Assembly (NCBI GenBank): GCA_026261815.1
Contig: JAMPIT010000434.1
Span: 15,435,001 to 15,499,000 of the forward strand
Direction of reading: 5' to 3'
DNA: 64,000 bases
Source: Monarcha castaneiventris obscurior
Taxonomy: Eukaryota > Chordata > Aves > Passeriformes > Monarchidae
Numbering within the stretch: the stretch's first letter is position 1; each line of letters starts with the position of its first letter. A program made the position numbers and the translations under genes. Positions 13,001 to 58,690 of the stretch are shown piece by piece. Below the pieces are notes generated by a model. It ran no database searches, had not been told where the DNA came from, and saw nothing but the letters and a program-made list of their open reading frames with translations.

Positions 13001-15853
13001 CCCAGAAACAGAAAGGTGAAACCTCCCCACCCCCAGTATTACTTATCTGGAAAAAAAGGACAACTACTGGGAAAGAGGCGTAGATTTTAACTGACAAATT
13101 GCATTGTAGGCCTGCAACTTCCTTTCAGTATAAAATGTTAAGGAACAACAGAATCATGGGATGTTTGAAGAGAATTCTAAAAGAAAAGAGCAATTAGAAA
13201 ATTATTCAAAGATATCCCAACAAAAAGATCCTAAGGAAATAGGCACAACTAAAAAGTGTTCTATCAGTCTTTCATACAACAGATATTTTAAAGTGAGCAA
13301 TGCTGTAGAGGTAAATATTTATGGAAATATCTGAGCATCCTGAGGATGATAATGAACACTCAGGTTTGGTATCCTATACAGACAAGTCCGATTAATTTTT
13401 CAAAATAATCTATAACACAGGTACAATGTATTCAATAATTCAGAACAGAGTAATTTACCTAAATGCTGACTGGTTGTAAATCTCTTTCTTTTATGAGAAG
13501 ATCTTAAAAACATACTATAGAAACAAATCCTATGAAAATGGGAAACAACAAAATCTCATGGTAATTGCTTGTTTTAACATACGTACTGCTTTTTTCCTCA
13601 TTCAGAAAGGATGTAACTTACTTAAATATATGGGCTGGTGTAGTTTGTTGTTAATGTAATTTCTTAAGCACAACTTTACACAGAAATGATTCTCAGAGTA
13701 TCACACGCTACTGCTACTCTGATGCCCTAAGAATTCTTAAATATTTCTGGTTTTCTTGAAGTTTTATCCCACTAGTTTTCTCAGTCTCAGCAGCAAATAC
13801 AATCAAGTATATTTAATGTCTTTTAACATGGTCTGGCTTGTTTTAGCACAATTTGCAATCCCAGTTTTCTTTGACAATTAGAACTCAAATGTAATAATCA
13901 CAACAGCAAAGCAAAACAGGACACTGCTTACCAGTGTCTGCAACGGGAGACAAGGGATTTGGAAGGTGCTTACCTTAAGGACAGAAGTCACATGGAGCTT
14001 TAATACACACCAATATTTCCCTTTTATGAAGGAATGAAAGTTCAGTAAGATTCAGTGTATGCTCAGTATACAGCAAGGAATACGAAGTACAGGTCTGGAT
14101 TCATGGAACAGCTAACATGGCAAAGACCCTAACTTTTTAGAGAAGTGGCCAAGGGACTTATTTTGAAACCTCCCATTCAGCAGAAAACCTAAAAATATGG
14201 TTAATTTTAAGTATGTGCTCAGGTCTACCAATTTGGGACACTGGACAAAGCTCATGTGCTTGTTCTGAAAGCCAGGACATGGCAGCAGAAGTTTGTGCAT
14301 CTTTTTTCACAGGGAACTTTAGGCTTGGTTTCAGGGTTAATTAGGATTAACTGTATGCAAGTGAAATGGTGCCACCCATGTCAAGAATTAAAATTGGGCT
14401 GCAGCAGAAAAATAATCAGAAACAAAGACTCTTTGGCAAAGAATCTCTCCTGTGTGGGCCAGAAAAGTGTTATTCGGTAATGAGGAAGGCAGAACTCCTG
14501 TTCTGCACCTTGAGGTGGCAGAGTCAGCAGTCCTGAAGGCAGTACTTCACCTGTTCTGCAAAATTAGCTCTTAAAATGAGCCATTGTTCACAGGCGTAAC
14601 AACACCAAAGAGCTCCCGTTACTACATTCTGCCAGCTGATGGTGGAGGGGTGCAAACCCAGTCCTGTATCCCAGAAAACTTCCTCATGTCATCCATCTAC
14701 TTCAACAGTATCTGCGGTGTCTGCTTTGCAGAAGTGTTTCTGTGAGCAAAGTTTTATTTTCAAAAGTATTGCAAACACTTACGTAAATATTTGGATCTCA
14801 GACTTGTGCAAATCTGTGCTAGGAGCTGCCATTCCTGCTGGAGGTATTTCACAGCCATCTGGGAACCTCCGGGGGGAGATGACTCACTCTAGGAGAAGAC
14901 TTGAAAAGAGGTGGAGCCAACAGTCTTCAAGAAAGGCTCAAGTAGTTACATTTGCAATAATTATCACTCCATAATGTCGAGAAGGAATATGTAAATAATG
15001 ATTAGGTTTGTGCGCTAGCTAAGGGAATAAATTGATGCATTACATTTGTTTTGGCAAGAAGTTCAGATCCTAAATTTCCTAACTGGTCATCAAATTTTCC
15101 ATATCTAATAATTTTTTTAACATTTTATTTTAATATTTCTCTGCAGTTTAACAGCAACAAAAATACCTCTGAAATTCAGGTGCACAAAACTATACTGTGT
15201 GAGGGGCTTGGGGACACAAAGTCATTATGAATTTTCTTATAAAACCTGTTTAAAAGCTCAGTGCAAATAAAAGTGGCTCAAATCTACTTTTTTTTTTTTA
15301 ATTAAAATTTAGAAACAATTGGTAAGAACTTAAAGTTAGGGAGAGCTACAGCCCTCATGAATTCAGACCTTTCACTCCCATTTTTCCAGAAACATTCCAT
15401 TTCAGACTGAAATAAGTACAAACATTAGTAGCAATGCAATATGCTGCCATGTTAAAAATGTGCAGTATGCAAAATCACTACCCTCCTGAAAAAAAAGGCT
15501 ATGAAAATTTACGTTTTACTGAGGAAAAAATACTCTCAATAATAGCTATATCATTTCAAATGTCTGCAAGGCAGATACTACCCTACTACAACACCACATC
15601 TTCACTAGTATGACTTTCCCCTATCATTCTACTACCTGAGTGATGTCAGTGTAAATTCAGGCACCATTAGTAAATTTTTGACCAAACATATACACAGCAC
15701 TGACAAAGGAGTAAACAACCCTTCAGCTTACCAGTATATGTAAAAAAGACACTGACAAAATGGAAAAGAATATTTTTTTATGATAAATTAATCCTGTAAT
15801 TTCCTCATTGCCCCGGAAAAGCGAAGAGCTAGACACTATTTACTCATCAATCC

Positions 15854-15859
15854 TTTATT
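15854..15859 (-). terminator. Candidate proximal poly(A) signal
   Basis: AATAAA lies about 90 nt after the OTUD7A stop codon. The downstream sequence is only moderately U-rich. If used, the message would lose nearly all of the 3' UTR. Confidence 0.3.
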
Positions 15860-15948
15860 CTGTTTTAAAGGATTCCTTTTACTGCAATCCAACACTGTTT
15901 ACTTTGTAAGTAAGAAAATGGTAAAACTAAGTAGTCACGGAAGAATCC

Positions 15949-50297
<34,349 letters not shown>

Positions 50298-52013
50298 GTG
50301 ATCATTCAGAGGTGCTGCCAGACATGCAGCAGCAGTTGGATTCACTGGCTGGCTAAAAGGTCTCCATCTGCCAAGGAGAAAAAGAAACAGGATTTAGAAT
50401 CACACTCCCAGGTGACGTAAACCACATTTTTCCTCTATCTCCCAAACAAGACTTTTAAAAAAGCTAAACCATATAAATTACAGCATATTAAAATAAACAG
50501 CACTTGTCATCCATCTCTGCCTTAGCCTAGAGCTGCTGATCACTCATACTGGAAGGTTTTCTCTATCTTAATATTTCATCTTTTTATTGATTTTTCTTAT
50601 GTGCACCTCATAAATAGCTTTGCAACTTGACTCCAATTCAGCTAAACACAAGATTGGTTTATTAAAACCGCAATCACCGTATCATTGTCACTGCTCATAA
50701 ACTGAAGTTTAGCAAGGATTTGAATGTCTAGAGCTCTTTCGCCTTACTAATACTAACACACACACAGCAGAGCTTAGGATTTGTTCTTTTATTTGCTTTG
50801 TCAATACAGCTGCTGTAATTTATAGACTCTCTGCTCTGCTGAGCCTGCCTGGCATGGCGTTAATTTTCTTCATTCCCTTTCTAGAACTGTGGCTAACCCA
50901 GTGTTGATAATACATCAGTATTTCATTATTAGTGAGCAGGGCTTACACAGCCAAACAAACAGGCTGCCTCAGTTTCCTGCTCTGCCCCCTACAGTGAACA
51001 GGCTGGGGTGGGCAAGAGGCTGGGAGGGGACACAGCTGATGTTACAGTAATTTATGAGGTTTATTTATTTTATTTTCTTTTATTGCTGACCAATGCTGTA
51101 GCTGCTGAACAGTTTTTACTGTGTTTATGAGCTGTCTGTGGGGGACAATCTCACCAGGGTGCTCTCCTGGGGGCATGATCACCCAGGGACCTGTTAGGAA
51201 GCAGAGCATGTTTTGCCCCAAGTGAAATATGACAATGTCTGGCATGGGAATTTTTCTTGCCAAATCCATGGCTAACAAAAAAATATCTGCTCTACTGCAC
51301 TTTGCACCTACATTTTGTTCCTGAAAACAGGAACCTCCTCCTTCTAGGCAGTGCTCTTTATAAACATAAAATAGAAATTAAAGCAGGCACTACAAGAGGA
51401 GTTGATTAAAACAGCTGGAATTTAAAACACAGTTATCCTACGGGTATTTCCATACTTCAACCCTGCCTGCACTGCTGCAGAAATAGTGCAAAGCAAAGAA
51501 AACAGGATGAAATTAAACAATATACAACATAAGGAAAAGCATATGTTTTACTTTCATGCTTGTTATTCATTGGTCAAAGTTTACCTTTGAGCATGAATTT
51601 GATATTCCTTGTTGATTCTTCCTCACAGGCTCGGTTGCAACTTTACCTTGTGCCAAGGGTAAGGACTGGCATGGAGTTTTCTATTGGCAGCAGATGATGT
51701 TGGTTGGCTCTTGCTTGCGCCACAGCTACACGGAAATAAACTGTGAAAGAAATTGGAAACCAATTAATTTCACTGTTCCCCACATGAAAAATAGTCCTTT
51801 CCTACTTCATGTGTAATTACCTGGTTATACTTAGCCTTAAAAATGGAATGCCTTTGTTTTCTTAGAAATTGCCTTTTTCTGCCTTTTTCTTTTCTGCTAC
51901 AATGCAAACATCATTTACCTTCTGCCCCAGGAGGGTAGGGTCCTTCTCAGCCTCATCCCTGCGGCCATTAAACCCAACTTAGTCCAACAAACTAAAAGTC
52001 TGCAGGATATGAA

Positions 52014-52059
52014 ATCACAGAATCATAGAATTGTTACAGTTGGAACAGTCCTTTAAGAT
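52014..52059 (-). mobile_element. CR1 3' tip with terminal octamer repeats
   Basis: On the minus strand the sequence ends ATTCTATGATTCTGTG, two units of the ATTCTRTG octamer that terminates CR1 elements. Only about 45 bp belong to this copy before another CR1 3' end begins. Confidence 0.75.
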
Positions 52060-52784
52060 CACAGAATCAATTAGGCTGGAAAAGACCTCTGAGATGATCA
52101 AACCCAACCTATGACCTAACGCTACCTTGTCAACTAGACCATGGCAGTGCCACGTCCAGTCTTTCTTCAAACACCTCAGGGATGGTGACTCAACCACCTC
52201 CCTGAGCCTGATGTCCAACCAGAACCTCCCCTGGTGCACCTTAAAGCCACGTACTCTTGTCCCGTCACTGTTGCCTGGGAGAAAAGCCTGATCCCCACCT
52301 GGCTACATCCTCCTGTAAGGGAGTTCTGGAGAGTGGTAAGGTCACCCCTGAGCCTCCAGTCCACCACCCCCAGCTCCCCCAGCCATTTCTTGCAGGACTT
52401 ACTGTCTACACCCTTCCTCAGCTTCATTGCCCTTCTCTGGACCTGCTCCAGCACCTCGGTGCCCTTCTTGCAGTGAGGGGCCCAGAACTGGGCACAGCAC
52501 CCGAGGTGTGGCCTCACCAGTGCCCAGTACTGCGGGACAATCCCTGCCCTGCTCCTGTTGTCACAGCACTGCTGGTACAGGCCAGGTGCCATTGGCCTTC
52601 TTGGCCACCTGGGCACACGTGGCTCATGTTCACCTGCTGTTGACCAGCACCTCCAGGGCCCTCTGCAGCTTTTCAGCCCCTCTGCCCCAGCCTGTGGCAC
52701 TGCAGGGTTGGTGTGAGCCAAGGGCAGGACCTGGCACCCGGCCTTGTTGAACCTCATACAACGGGCTTCAGCCCAGACATCCAA
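52060..52784 (-). mobile_element. CR1 LINE fragment with decayed reverse-transcriptase C-terminus
   Basis: A minus-strand frame at 52784-52176 encodes recognisable CR1 ORF2 C-terminal motifs: AEARCMRFNKAGCQVLPLAH, YWALVRPHLGCCAQFWAPHC, EVLEQVQRRAMKLRKG and WRLRGDLTTLQNSLTGGCSQ. The part with SGSGRWLSHHP follows a frame slip, and the 3' end lies at a second ATTCTGTG near 52060. The copy is 5'-truncated, lacks the endonuclease and catalytic RT core, and cannot be active. Confidence 0.88.
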
Positions 52785-52804
52785 GAAGTTCCAAATTGAC
52801 TGAC

Positions 52805-53172
52805 ATGATCATCAAGTCCAATGGTCAGCCCAGCAACATCATGTTCATCACTGAACCATATCCTCAAATGCCATGTCCACACATTTTTCGAACACTTCTG
52901 GGGTGGTGACTCCACCACTTTCCTGCGCAGCCTGTTCCAGTGTTTTACAACCTTTCCATAGAAGAATATTTTCCTAATATCCAATCTGAATCTCCCCTGG
53001 TCCTACTTGACACCATTTCCTCTCATCCTGTCACTGCTGTCTGGGATAAGAGACTGACACCCATCTCACCACGACCTTTCAGGCCAGAGCAATAAGGCGC
53101 TCCTCAGCCCCTTTTTCTCCAGGCTAAACAACTCGAGCTCCGGCACAGCTCCTCATCAGACCTGTGCTCTGT
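52805..53172 (-). mobile_element. Second CR1 LINE 3' fragment
   Basis: The plus-strand text GGTGGTGACTCCACCACTTT, CAGCCTGTTCCAGTG, AATATTTTCCTAATATCCAA and TTTTTCTCCAGGCTAAACAA is the antisense CR1 3' consensus. The minus-strand frame retains DIRKIFF...VVKHWNRL. It abuts the previous copy in the same orientation. Confidence 0.88.
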
Positions 53173-53349
53173 GGTTACACAATTCCATGTTTTTCAGGAT
53201 GAAGGTAGATTACACTGCTGCTGATCCTACCCACTTCAACTCTTCTGGCCTCCACATTGTACCACTATATTGTACCACACTGCTTGCACGTTTATGCTTT
53301 TATACTATTTATACAGCTGGATCATTATGTTTGGGCCATGTGAGGATAG

Positions 53350-53485
53350 CAGGGGAGGTGATCTTTTCCTCTCTATTCAGCTCTGGTGAGACTCGTCTGG
53401 AATATTATGTCCATTTCTGGATCCGCAACACAAGGAAGACATGGACATATTGGAGTGAGTCCAGTGAAGGACCACAAACTGCACT
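53350..53485 (+). mobile_element. CR1 LINE fragment in the opposite orientation
   Basis: The plus-strand text GGGAGGTGATCTTTTCCTCT, CAGCTCTGGTGAGACTCGTC, ATTATGTCCATTTCTGGATC and GAGTGAGTCCAGTGAAGGAC aligns with CR1 ORF2 sense sequence (LVRPHLEYCVQFW... region). Its strand is opposite to its neighbours, and it is more diverged than they are. Confidence 0.75.
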
Positions 53486-56400
53486 GGATCACCCCTGTGC
53501 AAGGGAAACACATCTAAATTGTAATCCTGATGAAGATACAGCAACAGAAGGAAAGCTGGAAATACTGAGGAGACTAGTTGAAAAGGAATGCAGACATTTT
53601 GGTAAGATGACTACCTTAATGGATTATGGCCAAATTTGACATCTAAGCTGTGTTTCAACTGAATCTGTTCCAATGCAAATGCAGGACAAAACTGCTACTT
53701 TTATTTTTAACAAACACTCATACATAGATGCAATGTACTCAACCGTACTAATCTGTACAAAAAGATCACCAGAAACTGAATACAACTAATTTCTTTAGTG
53801 ACTACAAGAAAGAATGAAATGAATCTTAGCCAGCAGGATGGAAACATATGGATCAAAGCAAAGGAACCTGCCAGAGATGATACAAAGCACTGGTGCATTT
53901 CAGATCACCACCAGAAGTGACTCAGTAGTATAATGAGTGTTAATTTAAAATGCACCAGCTGGGCACTCAAGTACAGTCACTGTGTGGGGGCTGGAGTGCT
54001 CATAAGTTTGGGGAGCTGAAGTGCATATCAGCTTGAAGAAGCCAATTCATGAGTTGTCTCAGGATCAGCATTACTTCAGTATTTTCAACAGTAAAAAAAG
54101 ACATCCTTCTAAGAGCAAAAGACAAGACCAAGCTCTGCATCTATGATGTCACCATCACCTCAAAATTACCTCACAGAATCCACACTCTGGAAGCAAAGAG
54201 CAGAGTTTGCAGGATCCTCTCTGCATACATTTGAACTAACACTGTTTTTTCCCCATGGAAGTTGTTTGCTCAGCCCTCTAGAACTTAGATTAAAACAAAC
54301 AAACAAACCACCAAGAACAAAACCCAGTAGAAGAAGTCTTAAAAATATTATCTTTACCAGAAAACTACTATCAGCTGTGAAAACCTACCCAGATGGAAGT
54401 GTAAAAAGTAAGCAAAATAGAAAATAAAATTCTAAAGGAGGCACTGACTCAGAAGGCAGATGGCTCTCAGACCCACTGTTCTCCCCAGACGGACTGGGTC
54501 TCTCCTCACCTAAGGAACCACCTCTGCTCTTGATGGCTTCTCAAAGCATTAACACAACTTACACGTTAAATACATGTGGAGCAGATCTAACATAACCATT
54601 CACCTCACACCACCTGTCCAGGAGCACCAGTCCTCCTGTGGGTAACATCACAGACATCTGCAGTTTTCATTTCAAATGGGTCACACACAACACACTAACT
54701 TTGAACTGAATGTAAATTGAAACATCTTGGCGATCAAAATACAGGAAGACCTTGGTTTTCACTGACTTTCTGGCCAAATTTCTTCCATAAATAATTTCTT
54801 GTTTATACAGTGAAAATACAAGAGGCAGTGAAATTGGGTAATTTGTTGTATATTACAAGAAAAAGCATTTTAAAAGTATTCAAAGAGGAGATACTGATTA
54901 CTTTGAAATGTTAAGATGGGCTAATAGGACTTGAAATCAGTTTAGCACTATCTCAGTTATATTTGATCTTTTCTTCTCCTTAAAGTACCTCTCTCTCAAA
55001 GCTAAGCCATACTTGGAAGTAAACAGTCTGCACCTGAATCTAAATTTAACTTCTTCAAAATCAAATAGCTTCACCCGGTTAAATGACATGAACTATTTTT
55101 TTTCTAAAGAAGCTCAAAGAGATGCATAGGGCTAACTAATGAAGCAAAAGCAACCATGTTAAAACAAATCCCCTGCATCCAGAACAGACAGCTGAAATAT
55201 CCAAAGTGAGGAACAGAGATAAAACAGCACACACTGGACAAATCCTCAGGAAGACAGAATGACTAAGCTGCACCTAAGATCTTTCCCTTTCCTCATTTTC
55301 AAAGAAAGGATGAAATAAGCACCATCAATAAGATGCCCAGTCTTGGTGCTCTGGGAAACCAATGGAGAGACACCCGGCGATTGCATTAAACCAGTTCCCC
55401 ACAGGCCATTTTTATGTCCTTGCAGTGTGACAGAGCTCAGGGCCTGTTTAACATCACTGCTGGCTCTCAGCTGGCCTGGCAATGGACACAGGTGCACTCA
55501 CTCCTGGGTGCAGCGTTCCTGCTGCTTGGACTGGCTGTGAAGGCACAAAGACCGTCTTCGTGCACAGTTTGAGACTGAAAGTAATTCCTTCTGACAGGCC
55601 ACAATTGATGGGAAATGCCATAATTCTACAATCCTGACAATATTATGAAATTAAACCACTCTTTATTAAGTTAAACTATTAAGCAAAAATCTGTAACTAA
55701 ATAATCAAGTTCAGTAGAGAAGATTTGTTTAGGAGGAGAACAGCAGCTTCAAGGGAAGGGGTAGTTTATGCAGGTCACTTAAGAAAGTGGAGATGGTATT
55801 TTTTCTGCTAACTGGATTAAAAGGCATTAGTTGAAGGAGACAGATCGATGGTAATTGCCTAAACAAAAGGTAACTGTGAACTAGACCTGCTGGCAAAGTG
55901 GGGCGTTTATATGTTAAAACGTGGACTCTCAAAACACAGTAAAATTACAAGACAGCATTTAGTGAGGGCCATCTACCTTCTCAAGTCTAATATATCAGAG
56001 TAATGGGAACAAAAGGAGAAGAACAAGAACGAAGAAAAGTAAAAGCTCAAATCAGACATTATTACCAACGTTTTATCTGCACAGTGGAACTCAGGAAAAT
56101 TAACCCAATTAATTTAACTGGATTTGTCTATGTCCATTAAATTCCTTTGCAAACACTTTCATCTGTGAATAAAATGCTGGCCTTAATTTGGTTTGGCTCA
56201 TCTTGCCTTCGAAGTGAATTAAACTGAATTCACTGGAGGCCACTTTAATTATGAATGGGATAGTGCACAGAGGGACTTGGTGGGATTTAAGCTGCACTTT
56301 TCAAATTCCTACATTTAGTTGATTTGCATAATTTTTTCCTGGTATCTTGTGTAGACAAGTCCTGAGCAGATACATTAGCCACAGAAGTGGAAAAAACAGA

Positions 56401-57839
56401 GAAAGAAAGAAGCTATGCTAAAGAATCCTTGGCTCTGTGGGAACCATCAAAGAGCTATCCAAGAGAACTTTTCAAGTATTTTAAGTCCAGTTCTAGGGTA
56501 AATATCAGCAAGGTTCAGGGACCAACTAGAGTATATTTTAAAAATGCAGCTACATTTCAATTTTCAGAAAGGCTACTTAAAGTGTCTACTATTTGCTTAC
56601 ATACTTTAATTATTTCAATATCAAACTATAATAAAGGACACAACTGAATTATCTTTAGAGGAGATTTTTACAACTGTATTTTCATGGAACTTCAGATGGT
56701 TTTCATAACACTGTTTTTCTTACTTAAGCGCGATTACATTCTCAGAAGGAAAAAATATCACAGATGAAAGAGGAGTCCTGAACTGGAATAAACCAAGCAA
56801 GAGACAGAGCCTTTTCAGGTAAGGATCTTCTACATCTTTGTATCAGTATTTCTTCAGGATAAAACACCACCATTATAGCTATAGTAATTTTTCTCAAACA
56901 AGAAAACATGATATAGATAAGATAAAATAAGACATGGAGAATGAATATAAGTCAATTACAATATTTCCCTTACTTTATGCACAAGGGCCCTCGCAGCGTG
57001 TTAATCGTGTTCTAACAGAAAGCAGCTGTGCAAAGGATAAATGTAATGCCACTGATAAAGTTGGAATTTCTCTAAAACAAATACCTTAATTTTAGAACAA
57101 ATTCAAGTATTAATTATTCTTTTATCTATGAGAGCAATAAAGAAGTAAGCAGTATTATACTGCACTGAAAAGATGACAATTAGGCTTTCAGACGTTAATC
57201 CGAGGCCTCTTATTAAATGCAGTTTCATTAAGTAACATGCATCTTCTTTACTAGAGTATATCTCCAAAGATGCAACATAAACAAACTAAATTTCTTCTTC
57301 ATTTGGCATTTTTTCCTTATTTTTTCCCCTTCATTTTCCTCGTTTATGAATTTGTCCTGACACAGAAAGATGATGTTATATAGAAATGTTGAATGTATTT
57401 CTCCAAATGCCATCCTTCTTTCAAATAGAGAAGGTATGCTGGCCAAAACTCTAATCTTAACACAGTTTTCTCTCCCAAAAACATCTATCATGTACTCTGC
57501 CTGCATGAAGCTAACTTCAGTGCAAGTAAAGCATGAATTCTGAGCAGCCATTTTTGGATATCTATAATGTGGAGTTTCATTACTTTTTTTCAAGTCGGCC
57601 TTGCATTAGGCGTGACCGACTCGGGCCTGTGGGCACCACGAGAAGCCCTCAGCTCCACAGCCAACACCAACAGCTGAAGCCCTTGCAGTTCCCTACACTT
57701 TGAGCTCTTTACTCTCCTGTTTCTACACTTCGACGTCTGAAATCAATCGTCATAGCAACAGGAGGCTGAGCTGTCATTTGCAATGCAGATCAGCTTCCTG
57801 ATCAGCCGGTGTCATCGCGGCCTGACCCCACGGGCTGGG

Positions 57840-58690
57840 TCTGCACTGCTCCGAGCCCGGCCCTGAGGGGACCCGGGTGACACCGGAGCCGCGGGCCGGC
57901 ACAGCTCAGCCCAAGCCCTGCCCCATAGCCCGGTGCTGAGGGCACACCCGGGTGACACCGGAGCCGCGGGCCGGCACAGCTCAGCCCAAGCCCTGCCCCA
58001 TAGCCCGGTGCTGAGGGGACACCCGGGTGACACCGGAGCCGCGGGCCGGCACAGCTCAGCCCAAGCCCTGCCCCATAGCCCGGTGCTGAGGGCACACCCG
58101 GGTGACACCGGAGCCGCGGGCCGGCACAGCTCAGCCCAAGCCCTGCCCCATAGCCCGGTGCTGAGGGGACACCCGGGTGACACCGGAGCCGCGGGCCGGC
58201 ACAGCTCAGCCCAAGCCCTGCCCCATAGCCCGGTGCTGAGGGGACACCCGGGTGACACCGGAGCCGCGGGCCGGCACAGCTCAGCCCAAGCCCTGCCCCA
58301 TAGCCCGGTGCTGAGGGCACACCCGGGTGACACCGGAGCCGCGGGCCGGCACAGCTCAGCCCAAGCCCTGCCCCATAGCCCGGTGCTGAGGGGACACCCG
58401 GGTGACACCGGAGCCGCGGGCCGGCACAGCTCAGCCCAAGCCCTTCCCCACAGCCCGGTGCTGAGGGCACACCCGGGTGACACCGGAGCCGCGGGCCGGC
58501 ACAGCTCAGCCCAAGCCCTGCCCCATAGCCCGGTGCTGAGGGGACACCCGGGTGACACCGGAGCCGCGGGCCGGCACAGCTCAGCCCAAGCCCTGCCCCA
58601 CAGCGGCCGGCACAGCTCAGCCCAAGCCCTGCCCCACAGCGGCCGGCACAGCTCAGCCCAAGCCCTGCCCCACAGCCCGGCCCTGCCTCC
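57840..58690. repeat. GC-rich minisatellite, ten 75-bp units plus three 36-bp units
   Basis: The ACCCGGGTGACACCGG motif starts at 57871, 57946, 58021, 58096, 58171, 58246, 58321, 58396, 58471 and 58546, an exact 75-bp period. After the last, a shorter unit with CCGGCACAGCTCAG repeats at 58571, 58607 and 58643 (36-bp period). Each 75-bp unit has about six CpGs. Units differ mainly at GGGCACACC versus GGGGACACC. Because 75 and 36 are multiples of three, long ORFs run through on both strands, but there is no sign of coding. Confidence 0.95.

Larger units (their letters stand above)
6220..15948 (-). other. OTUD7A: Inferred long 3' UTR of OTUD7A
   Basis: About 9.7 kb from the stop codon to a strong minus-strand poly(A) signal is AT-rich, has no recognisable CR1 insertion and no convincing ORF on either strand. 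This fits one continuous UTR. Candidate signals inside it are AATAAA at 15859-15854 (about 90 nt after the stop, giving a very short UTR) and at 7095-7090. A small GC-rich patch lies at about 11735-11885. That the whole interval is transcribed is inference; only RNA evidence would show it. Confidence 0.55.

Noticed and set aside
50354..50367. ATG at the first base of the N-terminal exon as the start codon
   Set aside because: It opens a four-codon frame (Met-Glu-Thr-Phe-stop) that is out of phase with the OTUD7A frame.
52176..52784. 202-codon minus-strand ORF as a host gene
   Set aside because: Its sequence is the C-terminal part of a CR1 LINE reverse transcriptase, and it lies within a truncated element.
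53187..53639. 150-codon plus-strand ORF
   Set aside because: It covers a diverged sense CR1 fragment in part and has no intact domain.
57840..58690. Regular repeats as a CRISPR array
   Set aside because: There are no unique spacers; the whole unit repeats, and the genome is a vertebrate's.
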